NCBI RefSeq assembly: GCF_024639605.1 | Contig: NZ_JAHEHZ010000002.1 | Location: 1 to 64,000, forward strand | Direction of reading: 5' to 3' | Length of the DNA: 64,000 nucleotides | Source: Roseobacter sp. | Lineage (GTDB): Bacteria; Pseudomonadota; Alphaproteobacteria; Rhodobacterales; Rhodobacteraceae | Shown here: one piece after another, positions 56,839-64,000 of the stretch | Layout of the letters: each line of letters opens with the position of its first letter | How positions within the stretch are numbered: the stretch's first letter is position 1 | Position numbers and translations under genes: made by a program | The notes under the pieces: model-generated | Database searches by the model: none | What the model was told of the DNA's origin: nothing | Seen by the model: only the letters and a program-made list of their open reading frames with translations

Positions 56839-59082
56839 GTGGCAGAACGCCCCGAAACAGGGTCCCGCGTGTTGCTGGGCCGTTTGCGTGATGCAATGGC
56901 GGGTGATGTCGAAGGGCAGGCCCGGCTCAATAAAATAACGCATCTGATCGCCGACAGCATGGGGTGCGAAGTCTGCTCGATCTATCTGTTCCGGGATCAT
57001 GAGACACTGGAGCTTTGCGCTACAGAAGGTCTTAATCAGGACGCGGTGCACCAGACCCGGATGAAAGTCGGAGAGGGGCTTGTCGGCCTCGTGGCGCGGC
57101 GCCGGTCTGTGATCAACGAACCTGATGCGCCGCAGGCGCGCGGTTTTCGTTTTATGCCCGAAACAGGTGAAGAAATTTATTCCAGTTTTCTGGGTGTGCC
57201 GGTGCAGCGGCTGGGCGAGGCGCTCGGAGTTCTGGTGGTACAATCGCGGGCCGCGCGGGTCTATTCCGCCGACGAGGTCTATGCACTGGAAGTGGTCGCG
57301 ATGGTGCTTGCGGAAATGACCGAGCTTGGTGCCTTTGTCGGTGAAGGCGCTGCCATGTCTGCCCGCCATTCGCAGCCAGCGATGTTTCGCGGCACTGTCG
57401 GTCAGGAAGGGGCGGCAGAGGGCCATGTCTGGCTGCATGAACCCCGTGTTGTGGTCACCAACCCGATCGCCGATGATCCGGTGCGCGAAATAGAAAGGCT
57501 GCGCGAAGCCGTGGAGCAGCTGCGTGTTGGTGTCGATAAGATGCTCGAAATCGCCGGCTCCCAGGATAAAGACCAGGCCCAGGTTCTTGAAGCTTACCGG
57601 ATGTTCGCCAACTCCAAAGGCTGGATGCGCCGGATGGAAGACGACATCGGCGGTGGTCTGTCCGCTGAGGCAGCTGTTGAAAAAGAGCAGTCTCTCGCAC
57701 GGGCCCGGATGGGGCAGGTGACCGATAATTACCTGCGCGAACGCCTGAGTGATCTGGATGATCTTAGTAACCGGCTGTTACGGATATTGACCGGGCAGGG
57801 CAAGGATACGGGTGCAGAGATGCCTGCAAACCCGATCCTCGTTGCGCGCAATATCGGGCCTGCGGAACTGCTGGAATACGGGCGCAGCCTGCGCGGCATC
57901 GTACTTGAAGAAGGCTCGGTCGGCAGCCATGCGGCAATCGTCGCGCGCGCTCTGGCGATCCCGCTGGTGGTGCATGCAAGCCGCGTGACCACCGAAGCGC
58001 TGAACGGTGATCAGATTATGGTCGATGGTGAGCAGGGCATTGTGCATCTGCGCCCGGACGACACCGTTGTGACCGCATTTCGCGACAAAATTGCGATGCT
58101 GGCGGAAGCACAGGAGCGCTATGCTTCGATCCGGGACAAGCCCGCCACGACGCTTTGTGGCAACACGGTGGGGCTTTTTATGAACGCCGGGCTGATGGCT
58201 GATCTGCCCTCGCTGCCGTCCTCCGGGGCTGAAGGGGTCGGGCTCTTTCGCACCGAGCTGCAGTTTCTGGTGCGCAATCAGATGCCGCGACGGGGCGAGC
58301 TTGTCGCCCTTTACAAACGCGTTCTGGATGCCGCCGGTGGCAAGCCTGTGGTCTTCCGAACACTGGATATCGGGTCTGACAAAGTGCTGCCCTATATGAA
58401 ACCCAACGACGAGCCGAACCCGGCGCTGGGCTGGCGGGCGATCCGGGTGGGCCTCGACAAGCCGGGGATTATGCGGATGCAGCTTCAGGCGCTGATCCGG
58501 GCGGCCGAAGGGCGGCCGCTGACGGTGATGTTTCCGTTTGTCGCTCAGTTCGAGGAATATCGCGAAGCCCGCAGGCTCATGGACAAAACTCTGCAGGCCG
58601 AAGAGCGCCTCGGTCATCCGTTGCCCGAAACAGTTAAGATCGGTGCCATGCTCGAGACGCCGAGCCTGGGCTTTGCGCCGATGAAGTTTTTTGAGGAAGT
58701 CGATTTCCTGTCGATCGGCGGCAATGATCTGAAACAGTTTTTCTTTGCGGCTGACCGGGAAAACGAACGGGTACGGCGGCGCTATGACACGCTGAACGTG
58801 TCGTTTCTGAGTTTCATCGAGAATATCGTCGAGCGCTGCGAAAAGACCGGAACACCGCTGTCGTTTTGCGGTGAGGATGCTGGCCGGCCCGTCGAAGCGC
58901 TGTGTTTTGCAGCCATCGGGCTGCGGTCCTTGTCAATGCGGCCTGCGTCAATCGGCCCGGTCAAAAGTCTTCTGCGCCGGTCCGACCTGGGAGAAGTGCG
59001 CAAAGTCATCGCAGATGCGCGTCATCGTGGCGAGATGTCAGTGCGCCCGGCTGTGATGGAATGGCTGCGTAATCAGGGGTAG
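56839..59082 (+). CDS. ptsP: PTS-Ntr enzyme I (phosphoenolpyruvate-protein phosphotransferase PtsP)
   Basis: The 747-residue protein has an N-terminal GAF domain (about 15-165), then the enzyme I domains. The phosphohistidine is His364 in GSVGSHAAIVARALAIPL, and the PEP-binding barrel includes GAEGVGLFRTELQF, RTLDIGSDK, GGNDLKQFFFA and SFCGEDAG with the catalytic Cys. It passes phosphate from PEP to NPr in the nitrogen PTS, which regulates rather than transports. GTG 56839 with GGGAGG upstream is the start. It follows lysC, and its stop is 4 nt from the convergent LysR stop. Confidence 0.96.
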   Translation: MAERPETGSRVLLGRLRDAMAGDVEGQARLNKITHLIADSMGCEVCSIYLFRDHETLELCATEGLNQDAVHQTRMKVGEGLVGLVARRRSVINEPDAPQARGFRFMPETGEEIYSSFLGVPVQRLGEALGVLVVQSRAARVYSADEVYALEVVAMVLAEMTELGAFVGEGAAMSARHSQPAMFRGTVGQEGAAEGHVWLHEPRVVVTNPIADDPVREIERLREAVEQLRVGVDKMLEIAGSQDKDQAQVLEAYRMFANSKGWMRRMEDDIGGGLSAEAAVEKEQSLARARMGQVTDNYLRERLSDLDDLSNRLLRILTGQGKDTGAEMPANPILVARNIGPAELLEYGRSLRGIVLEEGSVGSHAAIVARALAIPLVVHASRVTTEALNGDQIMVDGEQGIVHLRPDDTVVTAFRDKIAMLAEAQERYASIRDKPATTLCGNTVGLFMNAGLMADLPSLPSSGAEGVGLFRTELQFLVRNQMPRRGELVALYKRVLDAAGGKPVVFRTLDIGSDKVLPYMKPNDEPNPALGWRAIRVGLDKPGIMRMQLQALIRAAEGRPLTVMFPFVAQFEEYREARRLMDKTLQAEERLGHPLPETVKIGAMLETPSLGFAPMKFFEEVDFLSIGGNDLKQFFFAADRENERVRRRYDTLNVSFLSFIENIVERCEKTGTPLSFCGEDAGRPVEALCFAAIGLRSLSMRPASIGPVKSLLRRSDLGEVRKVIADARHRGEMSVRPAVMEWLRNQG

Positions 59083-59086
59083 TGGT

Positions 59087-60007
59087 TCAGCCCGCTGCCG
59101 TATCGCCATAGGTCTGCCGGAACATCCGGTCTTCCAGAAACGCATTTGCCTCCCGCGTCACGCCTGCCATAAGGTCGCTCACCGGACTGCCTGTCACGTG
59201 GCTTGCTGTGAAGGCGATGGGCGGCAGATCGACATCCGTGGGCAGAACAACGAGCCGCCCGTCCGCCAGTTCTTCGCGGATGACAGCCGCCGGGATGGCG
59301 CAGATGCCAAAGCCCGCAACCGCCAGTCTGATCAGAGCGCCCAGCGATGATGAGGTCGACATATCCAGTGTCGGCCGTGCATGCGGTGCGAGCAATTCTC
59401 GCAAAAGCCGGCTGGGTTTGGTGTTGTTGGCAAAGGTCAGTACGGGCTGTGCTGCGAGCTCTTCCACACTCCATTTCCTTGGTTTCGCCGCCAGTGCCGG
59501 GGTCGCGGCGAAAATCATGTCAAAGCTGCACAGATCGCGATTTGTAATACTGGCCTCTGCGACCGGCCCCATCAGAAAGGCAAGATCGATCTCGCGCGAG
59601 ACCAGTGCATTGCGCAGACTGTCGGTGGAATCCACCATCAGATCAAACGAAAGGCCCTGACGGGTGTCACTGAGCTGGCTGAGAAAATCCGGCAGCCATG
59701 TTGCTACGATGGTCTCTGACGCTCCCAGCCGGATTGACTGTTTGACATTGGTCTGACCGCTGAATGCCTCCAGAATATCCTGCTCAAGCGCCATGTACCG
59801 CCGCGCCATCGGCAACAGACGCCGCCCCGACGGTGTCAGCCCGGCGTTACGGACACCACGCAGAAAAACCGTGGTCCCGAGGTCCTGCTCCAGCATCTGA
59901 ATGCGCGCACTCACAGCAGGCTGAGACAGATTGAGCTTCAGAGCCGCCGCGCGGAAACTGCGCAGGGTGGCAATCCAGTAAAAAGTGTCGAGATTCCTGA
60001 TCCGCAA
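59087..60007 (-). CDS. LysR family transcriptional regulator
   Basis: This 306-residue protein has the N-terminal winged HTH (about 1-60, MRIRNLDTFYWIATLRSFRAAALKLNLSQPAVSARIQMLE) and a periplasmic-binding-like effector domain (about 90-295). The start is a TTG at 60005-60007 with AGGGAG 6 nt upstream. It is divergent from the DUF1445-TRAP genes, with a T-N11-A palindrome between, so it probably regulates them and itself. The effector is unknown. Confidence 0.92.
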   Translation of the reverse strand: MRIRNLDTFYWIATLRSFRAAALKLNLSQPAVSARIQMLEQDLGTTVFLRGVRNAGLTPSGRRLLPMARRYMALEQDILEAFSGQTNVKQSIRLGASETIVATWLPDFLSQLSDTRQGLSFDLMVDSTDSLRNALVSREIDLAFLMGPVAEASITNRDLCSFDMIFAATPALAAKPRKWSVEELAAQPVLTFANNTKPSRLLRELLAPHARPTLDMSTSSSLGALIRLAVAGFGICAIPAAVIREELADGRLVVLPTDVDLPPIAFTASHVTGSPVSDLMAGVTREANAFLEDRMFRQTYGDTAAG

Positions 60008-60022
60008 CCTGATCTCCCTATA

Positions 60023-60041
60023 TGATAAATAATTTCTATCA
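60023..60041. promoter_or_regulatory. Candidate LysR operator (T-N11-A palindrome)
   Basis: TGATA-N9-TATCA is an inverted repeat with the exact T-N11-A core of LysR-type boxes, 16 nt upstream of the LysR start codon and 95 nt before the divergent GTG. The local AT-richness stands out from the surroundings. Confidence 0.65.
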
Positions 60042-60135
60042 AAATCCTTCTAAACATTCAATTTGACTGCACCAACCAGACGCGGGAGTGTTGTCCGGTG
60101 GAAATATTCCGCACAACCGACGCCGGGGGGCTCAC

Positions 60136-60954
60136 GTGTCTGTAAAGGAAAGCCTGAAAGATCTGGATGTCCATGCGCTGCGCCGGCTGATCCGTGCAGG
60201 CGGCTATGCCCGTCACACGGCGGGCCTTGCTGCGGGTAAGCTGCAGTGCAATCTGGCAATCCTTCCGGAGGCATATGCTGCTGATTTTATACGCTTTTGC
60301 GAGCTGAACCCCAAGCCCTGCCCGATTGTGGCTGTGGGTGAGCCCGGAAACCCGGCGCTGCCTGATCTTGGCGAAGACATCGACATACGAACGGATGTGC
60401 CGCGCTACCGACTGTTTCGAAACGGTGTCTTTGACGAGGAAGTGACAGATATTTCCGCCTGCTGGCAGGACGATTTCGTGACCGTGGCACTGGGATGTTC
60501 TTTTACCTTTGAAAATGCGCTCATGGCGCAGGGGATCGCTGTCAAACACATCGATCTCGATCAGACGGTGCCGATGTATCGCAGCAATATCGCTCTTGCT
60601 CCGGCCGGTCCTTTCGGTGGTGAGATGGTCGTGACCATGCGGCCGATCCCGGAGGCGCGGGTGCAGGATGCCTGGGAGATCAGCGCCCGGTATCCTCACG
60701 CGCACGGTGCACCCATTGGCAAGGGCCCGTCAGACAGCTTCGGCATCGCCGATCTTCAGACGCCTGACTGGGGAGACCCGGTTGAGGTTTCTGACGGTGA
60801 GGTTCCGGTCTACTGGGCCTGCGGTGTGACGCCGCAAAACGTTCTGATGAAAGCTCAAATTCCGTTCTGCATCACCCATGCACCGGGCCACATGCTGGTC
60901 GCGGATGTGGCGGAGGATGCGGATATCCCTGTCTTCAAAGCACACCAACACTGA
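60136..60954 (+). CDS. DUF1445 (YcsI / D-glutamate cyclase family) putative hydro-lyase
   Basis: The 272-residue protein has the family pattern RLIRAGGYARHTAGLAAGKL, QCNLAILPEAYAADF, FCELNPKPCPI, VALGCSFTFENALMAQGI and ITHAPGHMLVADVAED. The mammalian relative converts D-glutamate to 5-oxo-D-proline; bacterial members are mostly uncharacterised. GTG 60136 with GGGGGG upstream is preferred to the longer ORF. It is followed after 24 nt by a TRAP transporter operon, so it probably acts on the imported acid or a derivative. Confidence 0.9.
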   Translation: MSVKESLKDLDVHALRRLIRAGGYARHTAGLAAGKLQCNLAILPEAYAADFIRFCELNPKPCPIVAVGEPGNPALPDLGEDIDIRTDVPRYRLFRNGVFDEEVTDISACWQDDFVTVALGCSFTFENALMAQGIAVKHIDLDQTVPMYRSNIALAPAGPFGGEMVVTMRPIPEARVQDAWEISARYPHAHGAPIGKGPSDSFGIADLQTPDWGDPVEVSDGEVPVYWACGVTPQNVLMKAQIPFCITHAPGHMLVADVAEDADIPVFKAHQH

Positions 60955-60978
60955 ACAAAATCCAACAAGGAGTTAATT

Positions 60979-62010
60979 ATGCGCAAAACACTTACCCTTC
61001 TGGCCGCTACAACCGCGCTGGCCGCCCCGGCCACGGCCGAAACACTGTCTGTTGTGGGCAGCTGGTCCAGTCTGCCGCTGCACCAGCAATATGAGGCACC
61101 GTTCTGGAGTGAAACTCTGCCGGCGGCCTCGGATGGCGGCCTGACCGTTGAGCTGACCACGCATAACCAGATGGGTCTGGGCCTTGGCGACATTTACCCG
61201 CTCCTGGGTCAGGGCGTCTACGACGTCGCCATGACCGTTGCGGATTATGCCGTTGCCGATGCGCCCGAACTGGAAGGGCTGGATGTTCCGTTGCTGGCGC
61301 TGACCGCGGACGAAGCCCGCGCGATGGTTGATGCAGCCCGACCGATGGTCGCCGATATCTACCGCGACCGGTTCAATGCGCACGTACTGGCGATCGCGCC
61401 CTATCCGCCGCAGGTGGTCTTCTGCAATCATGAGATTGCCGGGCTTGACGATCTGCAGGGACTGAAAGTTCGTGCATCCGGCCGGATGACCGCAAAGCTG
61501 CTCGAAGCGCTGGGTGCGGAGGGCGTCAACGTGTCCTTCTCCGAAGTGCCGGGCGCCTTGCAGAACGGTGTGGTTGACTGCGCCGTCACGGGCGCGGGCT
61601 CGGGTTACAGCGCCGGCTGGTGGGAGGTCTCAACGCACCTCATGCCGTTGCCGCTGGGTGGCTGGGATTCGGTGGTCACAGCGATGAACCTCGACAAATG
61701 GAACGGTCTGGATGCTGCGACCCAGGAGCTGATTGCTTCCGAAGTCAAAACCAGCTTCGAAGATCCTGCATGGGCAAGCGCTCAGACAGCACTCGTTGAT
61801 GATATTTCCTGCCTGACCGGAAACGGCGACTGCCCCGCGGGCGAGAGCCGCTCGATGGTTCTGGTTGAGGCCTCGGATGCTGATTTTGCCAAAGCCCGTG
61901 AGATCCTGACCACTGAGGTACTGCCTGACTGGGCGGAACGTGCCGGTGGCGACTGGGCTCAGCGCTGGAACGCGTCCGTCGGTCAGGTTGTCGGCGTCGA
62001 AATCAAATAA
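60979..62010 (+). CDS. TRAP transporter substrate-binding protein (DctP family)
   Basis: This 343-residue protein has a signal peptide ending near ATAE (residue ~21). The DctP fold is visible: IYPLLGQGVYDVAMTVADYA, GLKVRASGRMTAKLLEALGA with the carboxylate-binding Arg, and EVPGALQNGVVDCAVTGAGSGYSAGWWEV. Three cysteines are present, with CLTGNGDC likely to form a disulfide. It captures an organic acid in the periplasm; the substrate is unknown. A Shine-Dalgarno AAGGAG precedes the ATG. Confidence 0.94.
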   Translation: MRKTLTLLAATTALAAPATAETLSVVGSWSSLPLHQQYEAPFWSETLPAASDGGLTVELTTHNQMGLGLGDIYPLLGQGVYDVAMTVADYAVADAPELEGLDVPLLALTADEARAMVDAARPMVADIYRDRFNAHVLAIAPYPPQVVFCNHEIAGLDDLQGLKVRASGRMTAKLLEALGAEGVNVSFSEVPGALQNGVVDCAVTGAGSGYSAGWWEVSTHLMPLPLGGWDSVVTAMNLDKWNGLDAATQELIASEVKTSFEDPAWASAQTALVDDISCLTGNGDCPAGESRSMVLVEASDADFAKAREILTTEVLPDWAERAGGDWAQRWNASVGQVVGVEIK

Positions 62011-62036
62011 GTCTCTCCCGGGGAGAAAGATCTCAG

Positions 62037-62585
62037 ATGGAACAGGATATTATCAACGCGTTGCGCCGGATCAACCGGGCTGTTGCCCTGATCGTGGGGA
62101 TCATGCTTTTTGCCTGCGCGGGCATTGTGTTGCTTGATATAATTCTGCGCCGTCTGGGGTCATCTCTGGGGGGAACAGACGAGATCAGCGGTTATGTTAT
62201 GGCCATTGCTACCTCATGGGGCATGGCCTTTACGCTCCTTGAACTGGGCCATGTGCGCATCGATTTGTTGCGATCGCGGGCGGGAGAGTTTGTCCGCTCG
62301 CTGTTTGACGTCTTCTCCATGATCGTGCTCAGCGCCGTTATTGTTATGATCGCCGTCAAAGCCTGGCCGGTGGTGGAGCGTTCGCTGACCAATGGATCGC
62401 GCGCGAACACGCCGCTCGAAACCCCGCTGATCTGGGTTCAGACACCGTGGTTTGCGGGCTGGGTGTGGTTTGCTGTGGTCTCCTGCGTAATGACTCTCGT
62501 CGCACTGTCGCTGACGCTCAAAGGGCGCCACGGCGAGGTTGAGACGGCGGTCGGTGCCTTTGCTGAACAGGATATGCTGCAATGA
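62037..62585 (+). CDS. TRAP transporter small permease (DctQ family)
   Basis: The 182-residue protein has four hydrophobic segments (about 15-37, 52-72, 90-112 and 134-156) and the DctQ-type motif GSSLGGTDEISGYVMAIATSWGMAF. It pairs with the large permease. Its stop overlaps the next start by 4 nt (ATGA), so the two membrane subunits are translated together. Confidence 0.93.
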   Translation: MEQDIINALRRINRAVALIVGIMLFACAGIVLLDIILRRLGSSLGGTDEISGYVMAIATSWGMAFTLLELGHVRIDLLRSRAGEFVRSLFDVFSMIVLSAVIVMIAVKAWPVVERSLTNGSRANTPLETPLIWVQTPWFAGWVWFAVVSCVMTLVALSLTLKGRHGEVETAVGAFAEQDMLQ

Positions 62586-63865
62586 TCGGATCTGTTGCCG
62601 CGGGGCTGCTTGGCCTGCTTACACTGTCAATTCCTGTCGGGATCGTGCTTTTTCTGCTCGGCTTCGGGGTGGATAGCTTCTTTTCGGCTTTCCCGTTGAC
62701 GCGCGGGCTCGGCAACATGGTCTGGTCGGCATCAAATTCAGCAACGCTGATCGCGATCCCCTTCTTTGTTCTGCTCGGCGAAATACTGGTGCGCAGCGGC
62801 GTGGCCACCCGCACCTATGCAGCGCTTGACCGCTGGGTGAGCTGGCTGCCCGGGGGACTGGTGCACGCCAATATTGCCACAGCCACCATGTTTTCCGCGA
62901 CTTCCGGATCATCCGTCGCAACAGCAGCAACCGTGGCGACCGTCGCGATGCCGCAGGCGGAAAAACTGGGTTATGATCCGCGGCTGTTTTCCGGCGCCAT
63001 TGCCGCAGGCGGCACGCTTGGGATTATGATCCCGCCGTCCATCAACCTCATCGTCTATGGTTTTCTGACGCAGTCCTCTATCCCGCAACTTTTCCTCGCG
63101 GGCTTGTTGCCGGGCCTCGGTCTTGCACTGGCGTTTATGGTGATCACTGTACTTCTGTGTATTCTCAGACCTTCTCTGGGCGGGGTTCGCCGTACCTTTC
63201 CGCTGGCGCAGATGATACGCGCGCTGGTGGACCTTATTCCGATCCTGCTGCTTTTTGGCCTGATTGTCGGGTCGATCTACAAAGGCTGGGCTACACCGAC
63301 CGAAGCGGCCTCCGTGGGAGTGGCCGGCGCGCTGCTGATCGCGTTCTTTTTTGGCGGTGTGTCGTTTGACATGCTGGGCCAGAGCGTGCTTGGGACCGTG
63401 AAAATTACCTCGATGATCATGCTGATCGTGATAGGCGCATCATTTCTTAATTTCACGCTGGCCTCCGCAGGCCTGGGGCGCGAGCTGACGGATTTCATGA
63501 ACGGTCTGGGTTTGACACCTCTGGGCACGATCATGGTGGTGGTGGTTCTTTATATCCTGCTTGGCTTCTTCATCGAAACCCTGTCACTCATGGTCGTGAC
63601 CATTCCGATTATAGTGCCGCTCGTGGTTGCACAGGGGTATGATCCGATCTGGTTCGGGATCCTGATGATTGTGCTCATCGAGATGGCACTGATCACGCCA
63701 CCGGTCGGGCTGAACCTTTATGTGGTCCAGGGGGCCCGTAAATCAGGCACGCTGTCCGAGGTCATGGTGGGCACAATTCCTTATGTGGTCGCCATGCTTG
63801 TGATGGTCTTTGCGCTGATCGCCTTTCCGTCAATCGCATTGTTTCTGCCGCAGGCCCTGCAGTAA
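62582..63865 (+). CDS. TRAP transporter large permease (DctM family)
   Basis: This 427-residue protein has about 12 membrane segments and the DctM signatures ATMFSATSGSSVATAATVATVAMPQ, IAAGGTLGIMIPPSINLIVYG and ITPPVGLNLYVVQGA. It forms the sodium-driven import channel with the small subunit. It is the last gene of the LysR-controlled unit; the stop is at 63863-63865. Confidence 0.95.
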   Translation: MIGSVAAGLLGLLTLSIPVGIVLFLLGFGVDSFFSAFPLTRGLGNMVWSASNSATLIAIPFFVLLGEILVRSGVATRTYAALDRWVSWLPGGLVHANIATATMFSATSGSSVATAATVATVAMPQAEKLGYDPRLFSGAIAAGGTLGIMIPPSINLIVYGFLTQSSIPQLFLAGLLPGLGLALAFMVITVLLCILRPSLGGVRRTFPLAQMIRALVDLIPILLLFGLIVGSIYKGWATPTEAASVGVAGALLIAFFFGGVSFDMLGQSVLGTVKITSMIMLIVIGASFLNFTLASAGLGRELTDFMNGLGLTPLGTIMVVVVLYILLGFFIETLSLMVVTIPIIVPLVVAQGYDPIWFGILMIVLIEMALITPPVGLNLYVVQGARKSGTLSEVMVGTIPYVVAMLVMVFALIAFPSIALFLPQALQ

Positions 63866-64000
63866 AGGCGTGGGTTTTCCGCGTATGAGCGTCGAGGTGC
63901 CTGTTTAGAGCGGCGAAGCATCGGACATTCGGGTCGTTCCGGATGCCGGTGCCCTGCGGCCCACGGGATTTGTCGGCGCTAGCATATCGGTGCCTTTCGC
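63866..64000. other. Tail of the window, no gene seen
   Basis: The last 135 nt contain no ORF worth calling. An imperfect inverted repeat GCATC…GATGC (about 63927-63955) could be part of a terminator for the TRAP operon, but no T-run is seen. Confidence 0.4.

Overview
The window looks like ordinary chromosome from an alphaproteobacterium, most likely a marine Rhodobacteraceae (Roseobacter group). Support comes from the high GC content, the orders tolB-pal-cpoB-tilS-ftsH and ctaC-ctaB-ctaG-ctaE-surf1-thrC-M16 protease, the fhs/folD one-carbon genes, a roseobacter-style Tad (Flp pilus) cluster, a LOV photoreceptor and a TRAP transporter. This is inferred from gene content and order only. I see no rRNA, tRNA, CRISPR array, prophage or intact insertion sequence.

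Layout. 1-5.3 kb: the 3' end of tolB, then pal, cpoB, tilS and ftsH (envelope integrity, tRNA lysidine, membrane proteolysis), closed by a clear terminator. 5.4-9.3 kb: a MOSC protein, then fhs, a small secreted protein and folD (tetrahydrofolate one-carbon metabolism). 9.3-12.9 kb (minus): a ligase-associated DEXH helicase, the PdeM nuclease and a hotdog protein. 12.9-13.5 kb: a gene-poor stretch with three long inverted repeats. 13.5-25.5 kb (minus): the Tad pilus cluster, with two Flp pilins, CpaB, CpaC, a lipoprotein, CpaE, CpaF, TadB, TadC, two TPR lipoproteins, prepilin peptidase and an AAA ATPase. 25.9-35.1 kb: a lytic transglycosylase (+), then minus-strand GNAT, scoB, a LOV kinase-like protein, scoA, topA, dprA and tldD. 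35.3-42.8 kb (+): cytochrome aa3 oxidase subunits and assembly factors, threonine synthase, an M16 protease and a GNAT enzyme. 43-52.2 kb: metabolic and transport genes (metallo-hydrolase, FAD oxidase, MFS, apt, LysE, mtnP, SulP, CatB-like acetyltransferase, flavin reductase). 52.3-59.1 kb: GNAT, EcsC, Nudix, DUF1178, SDR, lysC and ptsP. 59.1-64 kb: a LysR regulator divergent from a DUF1445 protein and a complete DctPQM TRAP transporter.

How genes work together. The scoA, LOV protein, scoB and GNAT genes are packed with 14 nt, 7 nt and an overlap between them. A predicted blue-light sensor is therefore probably co-expressed with 3-oxoacid CoA-transferase. Its ATPase boxes and photoactive cysteine are intact, but asparagine occupies the usual phosphoacceptor histidine position. 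This is the most unusual item in the window. mtnP releases adenine that the nearby apt can salvage. The LysR gene has a T-N11-A inverted repeat just upstream, so it probably controls itself and the divergent TRAP operon. The Tad cluster is divided by hairpin terminators after the first pilin and before cpaE, so pilin, secretin and motor genes may be expressed at different levels.
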